From Aurelia coerulea (Eukaryota > Cnidaria > Scyphozoa > Semaeostomeae > Ulmaridae): a stretch of 64,000 nucleotides of DNA. Both the position numbers and the translations under genes were made by a program. Of this stretch, positions 40,901-53,211 are shown piece after piece. Location: the NCBI GenBank assembly GCA_039566865.1, contig CM076959.1:11701501-11765500 (forward strand), in the 5' to 3' direction. How positions within the stretch are numbered: position 1 is the stretch's first letter; each line of letters opens with the position of its first letter. The notes below the pieces were generated by a model. That model was not told the DNA's origin. It was given only the letters and a program-made list of their open reading frames with translations, and did not search any database.

Positions 40901-43900
40901 AAAGCGGTAAAAAGGATGTTGTTCTGTATAATCTGAGCAATCGAAAGATGTATAAGTCGCAATGTTTCCGTCAACCCTGGTTTCGCAAATCCTATTTCAA
41001 ATCTTTCTGCTAATTTCAGAAAAGTGAATTTATCTCCAAAACTACTCGAAATATTTTCGATTTTTTTTCGCTTCATCTTTAGCTAGGTTGTTGATCTACA
41101 ACTTTGCCAAGTCTGATTGAAAAAGCTAGGCTAGGTTTCCTGCAATCAAATTTCGTATTTCTGTTTACTTTTCGACAGCAAAATGGAGAAACCTTGGTCA
41201 ACAGATTGCCATGCTATGAAGCACGCTTGCTAAAGCTCAGGCTTGAAATAACTTTCAGAAGTTTTTCCATCGGAAAACAAATGAACGTCATCTTTTGGGA
41301 ATACCATATGCAGGTCTCAAAAGAAATCCTTAGTGCGCTTGTAAAAGTAACATTTGCATCTATTGATTAAAAATTACTGATTTTTACCAGCAACTTCACG
41401 AAACCATGCTTTGGGTGTCTTTCGAGACTTTCGTAAGCATTCACAGATTATCAATTTTATCTTTAGAGTCCACAATGAGCGTAGATCTAGATCAAGAACT
41501 AATTTTTTTGGAAAATCATTCTACGGGCTTTCAAATCGTTCTGCATGGGCTAAACTGTTGACCAACGCTTTTCCCCTTCGATGTCGAAAAGTAAACAGAA
41601 ATGTAATATTCGATTGCAGGAAATCTAGCCTAGCTTTTTCAATCAGACTTGGCAAAGTTGTAGATCAACTACTTAGCTAATGATGGAGCGAAAAAAAATC
41701 GAAACTTTTTCGAGTAGTTTTGGAGGTAAATCCACTTTTCTGAAATCAGCAAAAAGATTTGAGCAAGGATTTGCGAAGCCAGAGTTGACGGAAACATTGC
41801 GATTTATACATCTTTCGATTGCCCAGATTATACAGAACAACATCCTTTTTACCGCTTTTCGATAGACCGAATAATATTGGAGAAATTAACTGTTTTCTGA
41901 GGAGAGCGGTTTTGCGAAACGGCATCTCGCTGTGCACTGGAGCGGAAAGCAGAGTTACCTTAAATCCATAAAATTCCTTAGATTTAGTATCATGCGAATG
42001 AGGACTTATTTGAATGCATGATGAATATGGTCCCTATTTTGTAATGTTGCACATAGAAAATACCGTTCCTATGGGCTTGGATATGAGCTTTGTACGAGCT
42101 TATTTTATGTGTGTTTGAAAATTTTTGTGTGCGATTTCATAAGGAATGTTTAACCAGGTGCTACAGTAAAAACCCGCATATAAGAACCTAGTCGATTAAG
42201 AACCTACAGGCTGAAATTCTCAAATTTTCAATTGTCTTATAAGAACCAATCAATTGTATTCATTGTTTAAGAACCCAGGCTGATTTGCAAGATAGTAGGG
42301 TCTTATACGCAAACGTTTTTACTGTAAGGGAGAACCTGTAGTGTTATGATATATCCAGTAAATAAAAATGTTTTAAACATTTAAATGTCGGATTGGAAGA
42401 TTTTTGAATCACTCAGTATTTCTCTTCCTTTAGTTCCATCGCCAGTTGGTGGTGCTCTCATTATTGGCCAGGAATCAATCACGTATCACAAAGGAGACCA
42501 TTACATTGCTGTGGCTCCCCCTGCAATCAAGGTAATGAAGTAATTATGCAGATTTGTGGATATTTAAATGGTGTTTAGGTGTCCTGAGAAAAGATTGCTG
42601 ATCTGAAGAATGTCAGGAAAGCAACCATTGACTTCTTTTCGGCAGTTGAAATGGCAGTCTAGTGTTGAAAGGCTAGAATGATTTTTATTGAGTAGCGCCT
42701 TGTGTTGACTCACAAACATTTTTGTCAAAATGCTTACGATTGTGGTCAATAGCAACTTGTGCAGGCAATGCCTTCATTTGGAATCCTCTAAAGTCCCTTA
42801 AGAATGAGACTCTTAAAAATTGTTATAGTTGCGTAAAAAATAGGTCAGTATATTGTGTTTTTAATGAAAGACCCAGTGTTGAGTCAATTGGCGATGCAAA
42901 GAATGCTATTTTTGCTCTGCATCAATAAGATCATTATCATACTTTCGATATTGTGCATGTGCGAATGTCTATGGTGACAGCAGACCATGTCTTAATGTCT
43001 TAGTGACTGGTTGACGCTAGAACAACTAATAAAATTTGACCAATCGGTGATGACCTATAAGATGATGAATAAGATCTGCTCTGAAAGCCTTTGGGATAGA
43101 TATGAAACAAGAAACACGTACTCAAATTATAGAACAAGAAACTGCACGGATATACAAATTCCGAGATATAATCTTGAGTAAGATGAGGGAATTTTGTATT
43201 TGCCATGCGCGAATCAGGACTGGGAGTCAAGAATATGAGAACTATGCGCCATCTTCAATTTTTCTTCTAGAATTATACGTTCATGCAGAGACAATTGGCG
43301 CAACCAAAAGTGTTGCTTTATGCCATTTTCATTCAAACGTAGAAAAAAGAACTCTCTAGAAAAGTTTTGTGATAAACAATGCTCTTTTGTGATCAAAAAC
43401 ACAACTCAAACAAAAGGGGAACACAAAGACAGTGCAATGTCCACGGGGACTTCAGGAATTGTTCTGACAGGGAGCTCTCCTGCAGAGGGCAGATTGCATT
43501 CAGTGATTACAGATACATTTTCTGTTAAATCTGAAATTATTCGCTACTGGCGGATTTTACGGGAAGCATGCTTAGTTATTCTTTAAAGCTCCCTGAAAAT
43601 CTCATACTATTGTATGGTGTAGTTTTTTTGAAAATTATTTTTAATCAAGGTGTTTTTGGTAGGAATCGCGGCCTTGTTGCGGGTGTTTCCCTCGCAGAAT
43701 GCAGAACAGAACAGATAAATTTTCTACCCTTAGAAATATTTTCCGAAACTAATGAAATATACCAGGGGATATCGTAATCATTTCTTGAATCATTCTGAAA
43801 ATTTCATACTGTTACATAGTATATTTTTTTTTCTAGAATTATTTTTATTCAAGGTGTTTTTGGCAGGAATCGCGGCCTTGTTGCTGGGTGTTTCCCTTGC

Positions 43901-46900
43901 AGAATGCAAAACAGAACAGATAAATTTTCTGCCCTTAAAAATATTTTCCGGAACTAATGAAGTATACCAGGAGATAGCACATAATCACACCTTGAATCAT
44001 CTTGAAAGTTTCGTACTGTTACATGGTGTAGTTTTTTTGAAGAATTATTTCTAATGAAGGGGTTTTTTGGTCGTGAGTTGTTTGCTGTTGGGCGTTTCCC
44101 CTTCGGAATGCAGATTGTGCTGAGTGATAACAGATAAATTTTCTGCTCTTAAAAATATTTTCCGAAACTAATGAAGTATACCAGGAGATAGCACATAATC
44201 ACACCTTGAATCATCTTGAAAGTTTCGTACTGTTACATGGTGTAGTTTTTTTGAAGAATTATTTCTAATGAAGGGGTTTTTGGTCGTGAGTTGTTTGTTG
44301 ATGGGCGTTTCCCCTTCGGAATGCAGATTGTGCTGAGTGATAACAGATAAATTTTCTGCCCTTAAAAATATTTTCCGGAACTAATGAAGTATACCAGGAG
44401 ATAGCACATAATCACACCTTGAATCATCTTGAAAGTTTCGTACTGTTACATGGTGTAGTTTTTTTGAAGAATTATTTCTAATGAAGGGGTTTTTTGGTCG
44501 TGAGTTGTTTGCTGTTGGGCGTTTCCCCTTCGGAATGCAGATTGTGCTGAGTGATAACAGATAAATTTTCTGCTCTTAAAAATATTTTCCGAAACTAATG
44601 AAGTATACCAGGAGATAGCATAATCATTCCTTGAATCATCCTGAAAGCTTTGTACTGTTACATGGTGTAGTTTATTTTATGGAATTATTTTCAATCAAGG
44701 TGTTTTTTGGTCGGGAGTTGTTCGTTGTTGGGTCGGGTGTTTCTCCTACGGAATGCATAACAGATAGATAACTTGGAAATATCGTAGGAAATATTATTTA
44801 AATCAAGTTTTTGCTGAAACTGCCTTCTGCTTTCCATCTCTGTTTATTTCTTAAATATGAATTGGGCGATAGACAAAAATTGTACGTGACATAATTTGGT
44901 TGATAGCCCATCGCGATATTTTTGTTGTGGAGCGCTTTGGTCAGCGGTATACAAAATACCCTCATCCTATCTTGAGTATTCAAAGCAAAGCTTTCATTAT
45001 TCGGGTCTGAAAGCTTGGAACGAACAGTGCAAGAACAAGGCTATGATTATGGCGGCACAAGAACAAGCAATACGTACGAATCATGTCAAACATCATATCG
45101 ACAAATCAAGAGATTCGCCGACTTGCAGAATGTGTGGTGAGAAGGGGGAAACACAACCTCGTTCCCAAGGGTATCTGTTGTTTTCAATAGGAGGCTAGAC
45201 CTCAACAGATACCCTTGGGTAGACTGATGATATAGTCGTAGTTATCGCTATTGAAATACTGCCGGACGCTCCTAACTACGACTCATAATCAAGCGCCATT
45301 ATTTTGAAATGACTATGACTGCCTCGTTTCGATAAAGGCCTAGGCACAAAAGCACAAACATTTGTAGTTTTCAAATGAAACACATTGATTTGAAAACTTC
45401 ACAATAAATCAGTTAATGCTTAGCGAAAGCAGCAAAATAGTACCTACGTACAAGATTTGCTATTGTCGCCAACTGTTTTCATGGTATTCTTGTTCGTAAG
45501 ACTTTGTTTTGTCCGGCCAAGCTCCTTGAAACTCTGCTTTGAGCTTCGAGTTTCCGTTAGGCAACATCAATCAATCGAATTTGCAGAGATTCTAATGGCG
45601 TTGTACTTTGTTATATACTTTGTACATGGCTGTGTATAGCAGCCTCGTTCTCAAGGGCGTTCAAAAGTGAAAAAAGTCAGTCCAAAAATATTGCCGTAAT
45701 AATATGAGTCCCAGTAAGAGCGGTCTCGGTCTGGTGTAATAGTCTCGTTTTGAATAGCGATTACTGGGACTCATCGTAATCAGTCTAACCCTTAGGACCG
45801 GTTTACAAATTTTGTCAATTTTGATCGGAATAATTAGCATAATTTGGCAGACAGCAGGTCCTTTCGAATCCCATATTCGACAATTTCGAACTGTAGATTC
45901 TATGGTTCGAACAGCACTCATTGTATCCAGAGCCAAACGAATGTTCTTTATTTCGACTGAACGCCAGGGCGTCAAAGGTGAGAAAATTCTTTTGTTTCGA
46001 AAAGAGCCAATCAATTTGCAGAATAGCCTAACAGGCTCCAGGGTCAATGTTAGACTTATGACGATGAGTCTCTCGTTTCTCTGTGCTCTTTGACTGGATG
46101 ATGGCGCTTCGGTCAACAGAGAGACTCATTTCCCAACGCTTGTAGAATCGGAATATCTCCGTACTGATTCTACTAATAGACCGTTTCGCTATTCTACACA
46201 AGGTTCGATTATGTGGCGTTGAAGCTTCTATCACTTTTGTATACATTCGAACATTCTACAAATGTATCAAGCTATCGTTCGATTCGAATTCCTTTTTCGA
46301 ATCTTAGCTAAAAGATCTATTGGGCCTAAATCAATCTGCTACTTTTTTCTCAAAACCACGGATCTTAAAACGCCACAAAAACGGTTTTCCAGAACTCCTG
46401 TACCATAAAGGTTGCTATCAGAACTTTGATAAATGTTCGAATTCCTTTTTCGAATCTTAGCTAAAAGATCTATTGGGCCTAAATCAATCTGCTACTTTTT
46501 TCTCAAAACCACGGATCTTAAAACGCCACAAAAACGGTTTTCCAGAACTCCTGTACCATAAAGGTTGCTATCAGAACTTTGATAAATGTTCATTCTAGCT
46601 ATCAATGCAAAAAGCGCCTTCCTCTAAGCCATACTCTAATTAGCACATGAGTTTGCGACAAAAACTTGTCGTAGATTGACATTTTTGTCTGGTTTTACAG
46701 CTTTATGGTTATAAGGCCCTCAGTGGAGCGACAACAACAACGACAACAACAATTCAACTCAATTAGATGAGCGTAACTAGAGGGTCCTTATGTAGTGAGG
46801 CTAGATCAATGTAGGCGTTGAAATTTACGGAAAACCTTCATTGTCACTGGGTACGAGGTTGGGGGAAACGGTGAACCACATTACATGTGAATGTAGCAAA

Positions 46901-47525
46901 TTAGCCCAGACGGAATATAAGCGAAGCCACGACAATGTAGCACGGATAGTTCACTGGGAGATTTGCAAGAAGTATGACCTACCCAGGGCTGAACAGTGGT
47001 ACAATCATAAGCCAGAAGGCGTTATTGAAAATGAAAGTATTAAGGTACTGTGGGACTTCAACATAAACACAGATTACGAAATCGAGCATAGGAGACCAGA
47101 CATTGTCATCAAGCTAAAATCAGAAAAAGAGTGCTTGATCATTGACATAGCCGTGCCAGGAGATACAAGGATAAAACAGAAGGAGCAAGAGAAAATCGAA
47201 AAATATCAAGACCTGAAAAGAAAAGTTGCAAGGTTATGGTGCCTTAAAAAAGTAAGCGTCATACCAGTAGTGGTAGTTGGTGCATTGGGATGTGTAACAA
47301 AAGACGCAGAGCAGTACATAGAGAAAGTAGGGATAAAGATCAGGACAGAAGTGATACAGAAAACGGCGTTGCTAGGAACTGCGACATTGAGAAGGGTTCT
47401 CGAAACCTGAGGCTAGTTGTTCTAGCTTGCTTTCGAGAAGAACTTACCAGGAACTTTTTCCTGAGATAAAAAATAACATAATAATAATAATAATAGTAAT
47501 AATAATGATAATAATAATGATAATG

Positions 47526-47557
<32 letters not shown>

Positions 47558-47600
47558 GATAATGATAATGATAATGATAATGATAATGATAATGATAATG

Positions 47601-47639
<39 letters not shown>

Positions 47640-47749
47640 GAAAAGACGGATTAGCAAGAAAGACTTGAGATCTATTATCTCAAGCTGCGGGAGGTGACCT
47701 GATAATAGACAAGATACTGGTATAGCATCAAGACCGTGAGAATAATTGC

Positions 47750-47783
<34 letters not shown>

Positions 47784-50700
47784 TAATAATAATAATTATG
47801 ATAATAAGAATAATAATAATATGAATGATAATGTGCTATGAATAATATTAATAATAATAATAATAATGATAATAATAAGACCGTAGTGATATCATTTGAC
47901 AGCTACAATTAGGTCTGAAAATATTTTTGAAAGCAGGCAGACAGACAAATGGAATCTTGTTCAAATTTAATTGCCAAGAATGTTATGCTGCTTCGCTGTA
48001 ATTAGAAGCCAAAGAAATTATTGATTTTCCAAATTTAGACTCAAGTAAGCCCTGAAATATGTTAGAGCTAACGGTTTGCTTTCAGGGACAGAAGAGTCTC
48101 TTCTTTCAATTTTGATATAATCGTACTTGTCTCAAGTGACAGTGGAAAGCGACAGTCAGAAAGAGAAGAAGGAAACTTAAAGGAATTGAGTCCATATAAA
48201 TAGCTGAGCGTTAACGCTATGCTGACAAACTGCTGACGGCCCTTTGTTATTGCACAATTGTGCTAAAGTCATTAGTAGTGGAGACCAAAGACTTCTTAAT
48301 CCTTGCATTATCCTTAATCCTTGCATTATTAAGAAGTCTTTGGTCTCCACTACTAATGAATTTAGCACAATTGTGCGATAACAAAGGGCCGTCAGCAGTT
48401 TGTCAGCATAGCGTTAACGCTCAGCTATTTATATGGACTCAATTCCTTTTAGTCATTCTCTTTTCCTCGTCTTTTCAATAGCAATGCCTAAAAATGAAGC
48501 TGGCTCTCCTCAGAGTTAATTCCAAAAACATGTAAACATAACTGTGTTGGCTCTGATATTTCAAGCGTTGTGAGGCCAGACAAAAATATTTTGAGGCATT
48601 CGTTAGGTCCAAAATGAGCAAGTTTGATAATCCATATTGTGACAAATACCCGCAGTGAGCGTTTGTTAACCTGAAAAAGTACCTAGCTTATGATTTCTTT
48701 TCAGTGCAAAACCGAATCATTATTAATGAATGGTACCGTAGCAAAGCAAAATCGTTATTAAACGCATCTCTCAAGCCTTTTGATGCAGGAAGGTTTTTCA
48801 ACATATCATTTTTTGTAGGAAAGCTCCTTAAATTGCTATGGAAGAGTAGATGCTAATGGCTCAAGATTCTTATTGGGGGACATGACCGGAAAATTGTTTA
48901 TGCTGTTTCTGGAGAAAGAAGAAATGATGGATGGGACTGTTGAAGTTAGGGATCTCAAAGTGGAACTCTTGGGCCAGGTAACGGAACTAGCAATCAAGTA
49001 ATTGATAAATCAATTAGTAAATGTTTTCTTTCACCAGTTACTGAACGTAAATTTTACGAACAGTGCAAGAACACAAGGTTCGCGAGATTTGAACATTCTC
49101 ACTGAAGAGGCCGCCGAGGGGCGGTGAAAATTTTGAGAACAAAACATGAAACGTGTAAGTGTGTTTAGAATAATGGTTTTAAAATGAAGGTATGAAATTA
49201 CCAAAGTATAAATTAGTAAATGAATCAGCCAATCAACCAGAAAAACAATGGTTGATCACCTGACCAATAATGGATCGAACGAACAATCCTTGAATCGATG
49301 TTTTAGTCAATGCATGCATCAGAAGTACTAATTTCAATACTGCAGAAAAATGCCAAATATTAAAACTCGCAAGTTCAACTCCAAGGGCGTAGAGTTTTTA
49401 GTTCTCATTACCAAAATACAATAATTTTGTCATTGTATACATAGCCATATTTTCTCAGTGCCATGTTTCTTTCTTTTAGCGACTCACAGTTAGGAATTCA
49501 GATAATTACTATACTGTACCGGGTGACCCAGAAAAAAGTGACCCAACGCAATCTGTTATAGAAAAAAATTAAGCGGCCGATTGAAATATTTCAAACGTTG
49601 TTCTGTCGCTAAAAGACTAGCCTATATTATGAATATTTTTGCAATTTTTTTAGGGCACTGTAAAGTTCCCGAATTAAGGATTTTGACGAAAATGGCAGGT
49701 TTGATATCCTTAAAAGGTCATCAAAACAGGGGATCGATTTAAAGCCATTTCAGATCTTCAAAACAACGAGAAGCGTGTTTCATTTTACCTAAGAATATCC
49801 TTAAGTTCCTAGGGACAATAAAACTTGCTCTGCAGACTTCCAACTGGGTTGCCTATTCCCAGGTTGAAATGAATCACGCTCCTCGTTGTTTTAAAGATTT
49901 GAAACGGCTGTAAATCGATTCCCTGTTTTTGACGACTTTCTTAAGAATTTCAGGCATGCCCTTTTCCTCGAAATCTTCAATTTTGGAAATTTACCGTGCC
50001 AAAAAAATTGCGAAAAATACTCATAACATAGGGTAGTCTTTTAGCGACAGAACAACGTTTGAAGCATTTCAATCGGCCACTTACCTAATTTTCTGTAACA
50101 GATTGCGTTGGGTCACTTTTTCCTGGGTCACCCGGTATAGAACCATTAGTGTTGGAAATTGTTCTCAATTTTGGCAGAACTTCAAGAACTAACGTAAGCC
50201 TTTTTTCTAAGCCTGGTCGTTTTTACCAGGTTTTAACTCGTGAAGACACTTGCTAGGCCAACTACAATAACCGTTAAGCCTTGAAAACGTATCTTTTTTT
50301 TCAAAATTTGCTCAAGAAAATTTAACGATAGTTTGCAAAAATCAAACCTTGAAATAGGGAAAAAAACTTTTTGATATCAGTTTTTGAATTAATGGTCCGT
50401 TAAAGTAATCAGGGTACTTGGCAAATATCTGGTGATGCAGCAAGAGAATTAATTTGACTTGAATGAGATGAAATGAGATAAAATTGATTAGATGCTAGTA
50501 GCCGTCGTCTATTATATGTTTTTATGTGGAGGGCCCTTTGAAAATCAGTCGCTAGGCTGAAGGGCTAAAAGCTGATTACTGCCTCTTTGATAAACTGAAA
50601 TATTGAGTGAATATGGAAAAAAATATGAGACGGCAAAACTTTGGAAGTCTGAAGGGTTATTCCAGGTAAGGACAAAAACGTTCCGTTTGTCGCAGCCCAT

Positions 50701-53166
50701 TCGTGAAAAATTGATTTCCAAAGTTTCCTGTACATGCTTTTGCTTGTAGAGTCCCATTTGAAGTTGTTAATCTCATTTGCCAATGTATCATAAGTATTCA
50801 TTCTGTTAAATTCCCTACGTTCACACCAGCTTTATCGTAAAGAAGTTGATCTTATCATTATTCATTGTTGTTTTTTTTAATCATGTTGGACATTGCCAAT
50901 GTCTTATCAAAGATTTTATTTCTGTACTTATTTTGGGTATCTTCTGCTTCCAAAAGTTTGCTTTATATGAAACCTTGGAACCTTGGGCGAATAGGGGCAA
51001 GGACAGAAAAATTCCAGTCTGCCTTCTATCCTCACTGCTTACCCGAATGGAGCAAACTGGATCCAGAAATTAGAACTGCACCAACTGTTGCTGTTTTTAA
51101 GTCGAAGCTGCTATCCATAATACGCCCACTGCAAAATCCGTTTTTGGTATTCATGACCCTAAAGGATTATCCTATGTTACTCAATTAAGGGTTGGCCTAA
51201 GCACACCGAACTTTAACAAATTCAAGCACAATTTTAAGGTAACAATAAATCTAATGTGCCCCACAAATGATGGTGTTGAGGATACTGAACACTTTTTGTT
51301 GCATTGCCCTTCTTTTGATGAGGAACGACGTGATCTTCTCGCTGGAGTCTTTTTGCTACTGAGACCATTTGGATATATTAATCCTTCAAATAGGGTTCTT
51401 ACGGAGCTTTTACTGTATGGTGATAAAGAACTTTCCAATGATGTTAATAGAAATATATTAGAATTAACTTTGCAGTGTATCCATAAAACTGGTCGATTTG
51501 ATTAAGATAATTGCAAACTTCATTACATGCCACCACCTTTCCTCGTTTAGTAGTAATTTATGAATAGATTTTATGTAGGTCTAATTGTTCTTTTTGTTCA
51601 TGTCATGTATTTTTCTTGTCTTATCTTTTGATTAGTTTCTTCATTTTCTTATATTAGATATCTATATGTTAATGGCCTCGGGGTAGACATTGCCTTTTGC
51701 TCCTTTAGGTATCGTTGTAGTAGTATTGTAGGGTAATTCTGTAAGTAGTGTAGGGTAGCTCATATTGTAGAGTAATCCTGTAAGTAGTGTAGTGTAGCTC
51801 TTAAAATATGTTTTAACTTTTTATTGGAATATAAAAAGAGAAAAACCTTGGAATCTGCGATTCTGTTGGTTTAAGGAGAAACATTGCATGTTTATTGATT
51901 TAAACTTGGCTTCAAACATTGAAGAGAGCTGTAAACACATTTATCGTCCTTTTTTCTGCAGACATCGATTTCACATTGTCTTACATACTTGGATAACGGC
52001 GTGGTTTTTGTTGGTTCGACGCTTGGAGATTCGCAGCTTGTCAAGGTAAGAACAACGTTTTAGATCAAATGTTTCTTTGCACACAATCGTTTATTGTGTT
52101 GTCCACTGCAAAGAGTCACAAGAGCCAAGTCATTATGTGTTTAGCCATTGCTAGCAAAGCATTTAGTTTACAAACCGCAGTTTGTTTTACTGTTTATGGC
52201 TGATGTGCACTGTTAATTCAATTCGAGTCATTTGTGCGAAATCCAAACATACTACTGCTCAGTGTCGTAACGAGTCATTGATGGATTTGGCTTAACGCTG
52301 ACATTTTACTTCTTTTCATTTTACTGGTTGCAATGTTTTTATAGCTTGTGCATCCACTCGGTGTCCCAAAAAATATGCCCTATTTGTGTGGCTGCTGCAG
52401 AGGAGCTTGCACGCTCTATTGTTCGGTTCTTGTACAGCTGCATGGGATATGTTTCAACTTAGAGTTTGAAATCTTGTTTTCGCCTTGAGACAGGTAGTTG
52501 CTTATTTACGGCAGAGGAAAAACGAAAGAAATAGATGTTCCAAAAGTAGAACTTTCTTTGTTCTCCAAAAAATGTGAAAGTCATGTAATTTTTGAAAGAA
52601 AGGGCTCTTGCGTTATATATGCAATTTTTCTACATTTGAAAATGGCTCAATGTTATTGTGTTACTAGTAAACGATAAAATTAACCCTTTTTCAACATTTA
52701 GAAAAATTTCCAACACAGCACTATAATAGAACCCTTTCTTGCACTATTTACTTCGCTTTCTATTGGCATTTTGGAGACCAAATAAAGTACTGTAAAACAT
52801 AGCATTTGAATTGCATACATTTCTTCTCTCGTAGTTGGAAACAGGCGCCAACGAGCATGGATCTTTTGTGCAGACAATGGAGACATTCACAAATCTTGGG
52901 CCTATTGTTGACATGTGTGTGGTTGATCTTGAAAGACAAGGCCAAGGGCAGGTAATTTCCCCTTCTGCTATTGCGACAGCTAAGAAAATTGCTTCAGTCA
53001 TGGTGGTAACAAAATTACTTCCAGCGATCATTAACGCTAGTATCTGGTATTACAGTAATAAGGGCTGCGAAGGCACATCTGGAAGGTTCTTTTGCTGAAA
53101 AAGGGTGAGATTAAATCAATAGCTACTGTTTAAGATTTTATGGTTTGATTAAAATTCACCCAACTC

Positions 53167-53211
<45 letters not shown>

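Larger units (their letters stand above)
42532..48818 (+). other. DDB1 intron 6
   Basis: 6.3 kb. Contains the tandem array at 43570-44770, the split R2-like element (44985-47410), (ATAATG)n arrays and a foldback MITE. I recognise nothing in 42532-43569. Confidence 0.8.

Noticed and set aside
41680..41937. Matching small proteins on opposite strands of 40822-41937
   Set aside because: Produced by the two arms of the foldback element at 40796-41963.
43570..44770. CRISPR-like array
   Set aside because: Units of about 210 bp are contiguous with no unique spacers, in a eukaryotic intron.
47340..47657. Open frames with long His-Tyr or Ile-Met runs on both strands
   Set aside because: Translation of (ATAATG)n in different frames.
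48177..48481. Two nearly identical proteins on opposite strands
   Set aside because: Artefact of the perfect inverted repeat of a MITE.
52354..52400. Solo CGGTGTCCCAAAAAA end
   Set aside because: No matching inverted end was found downstream, so a full element cannot be delimited.
52744..53031. Minus-strand open frame of 95 codons
   Set aside because: Antisense shadow of DDB1 exon 9 and its flanks.
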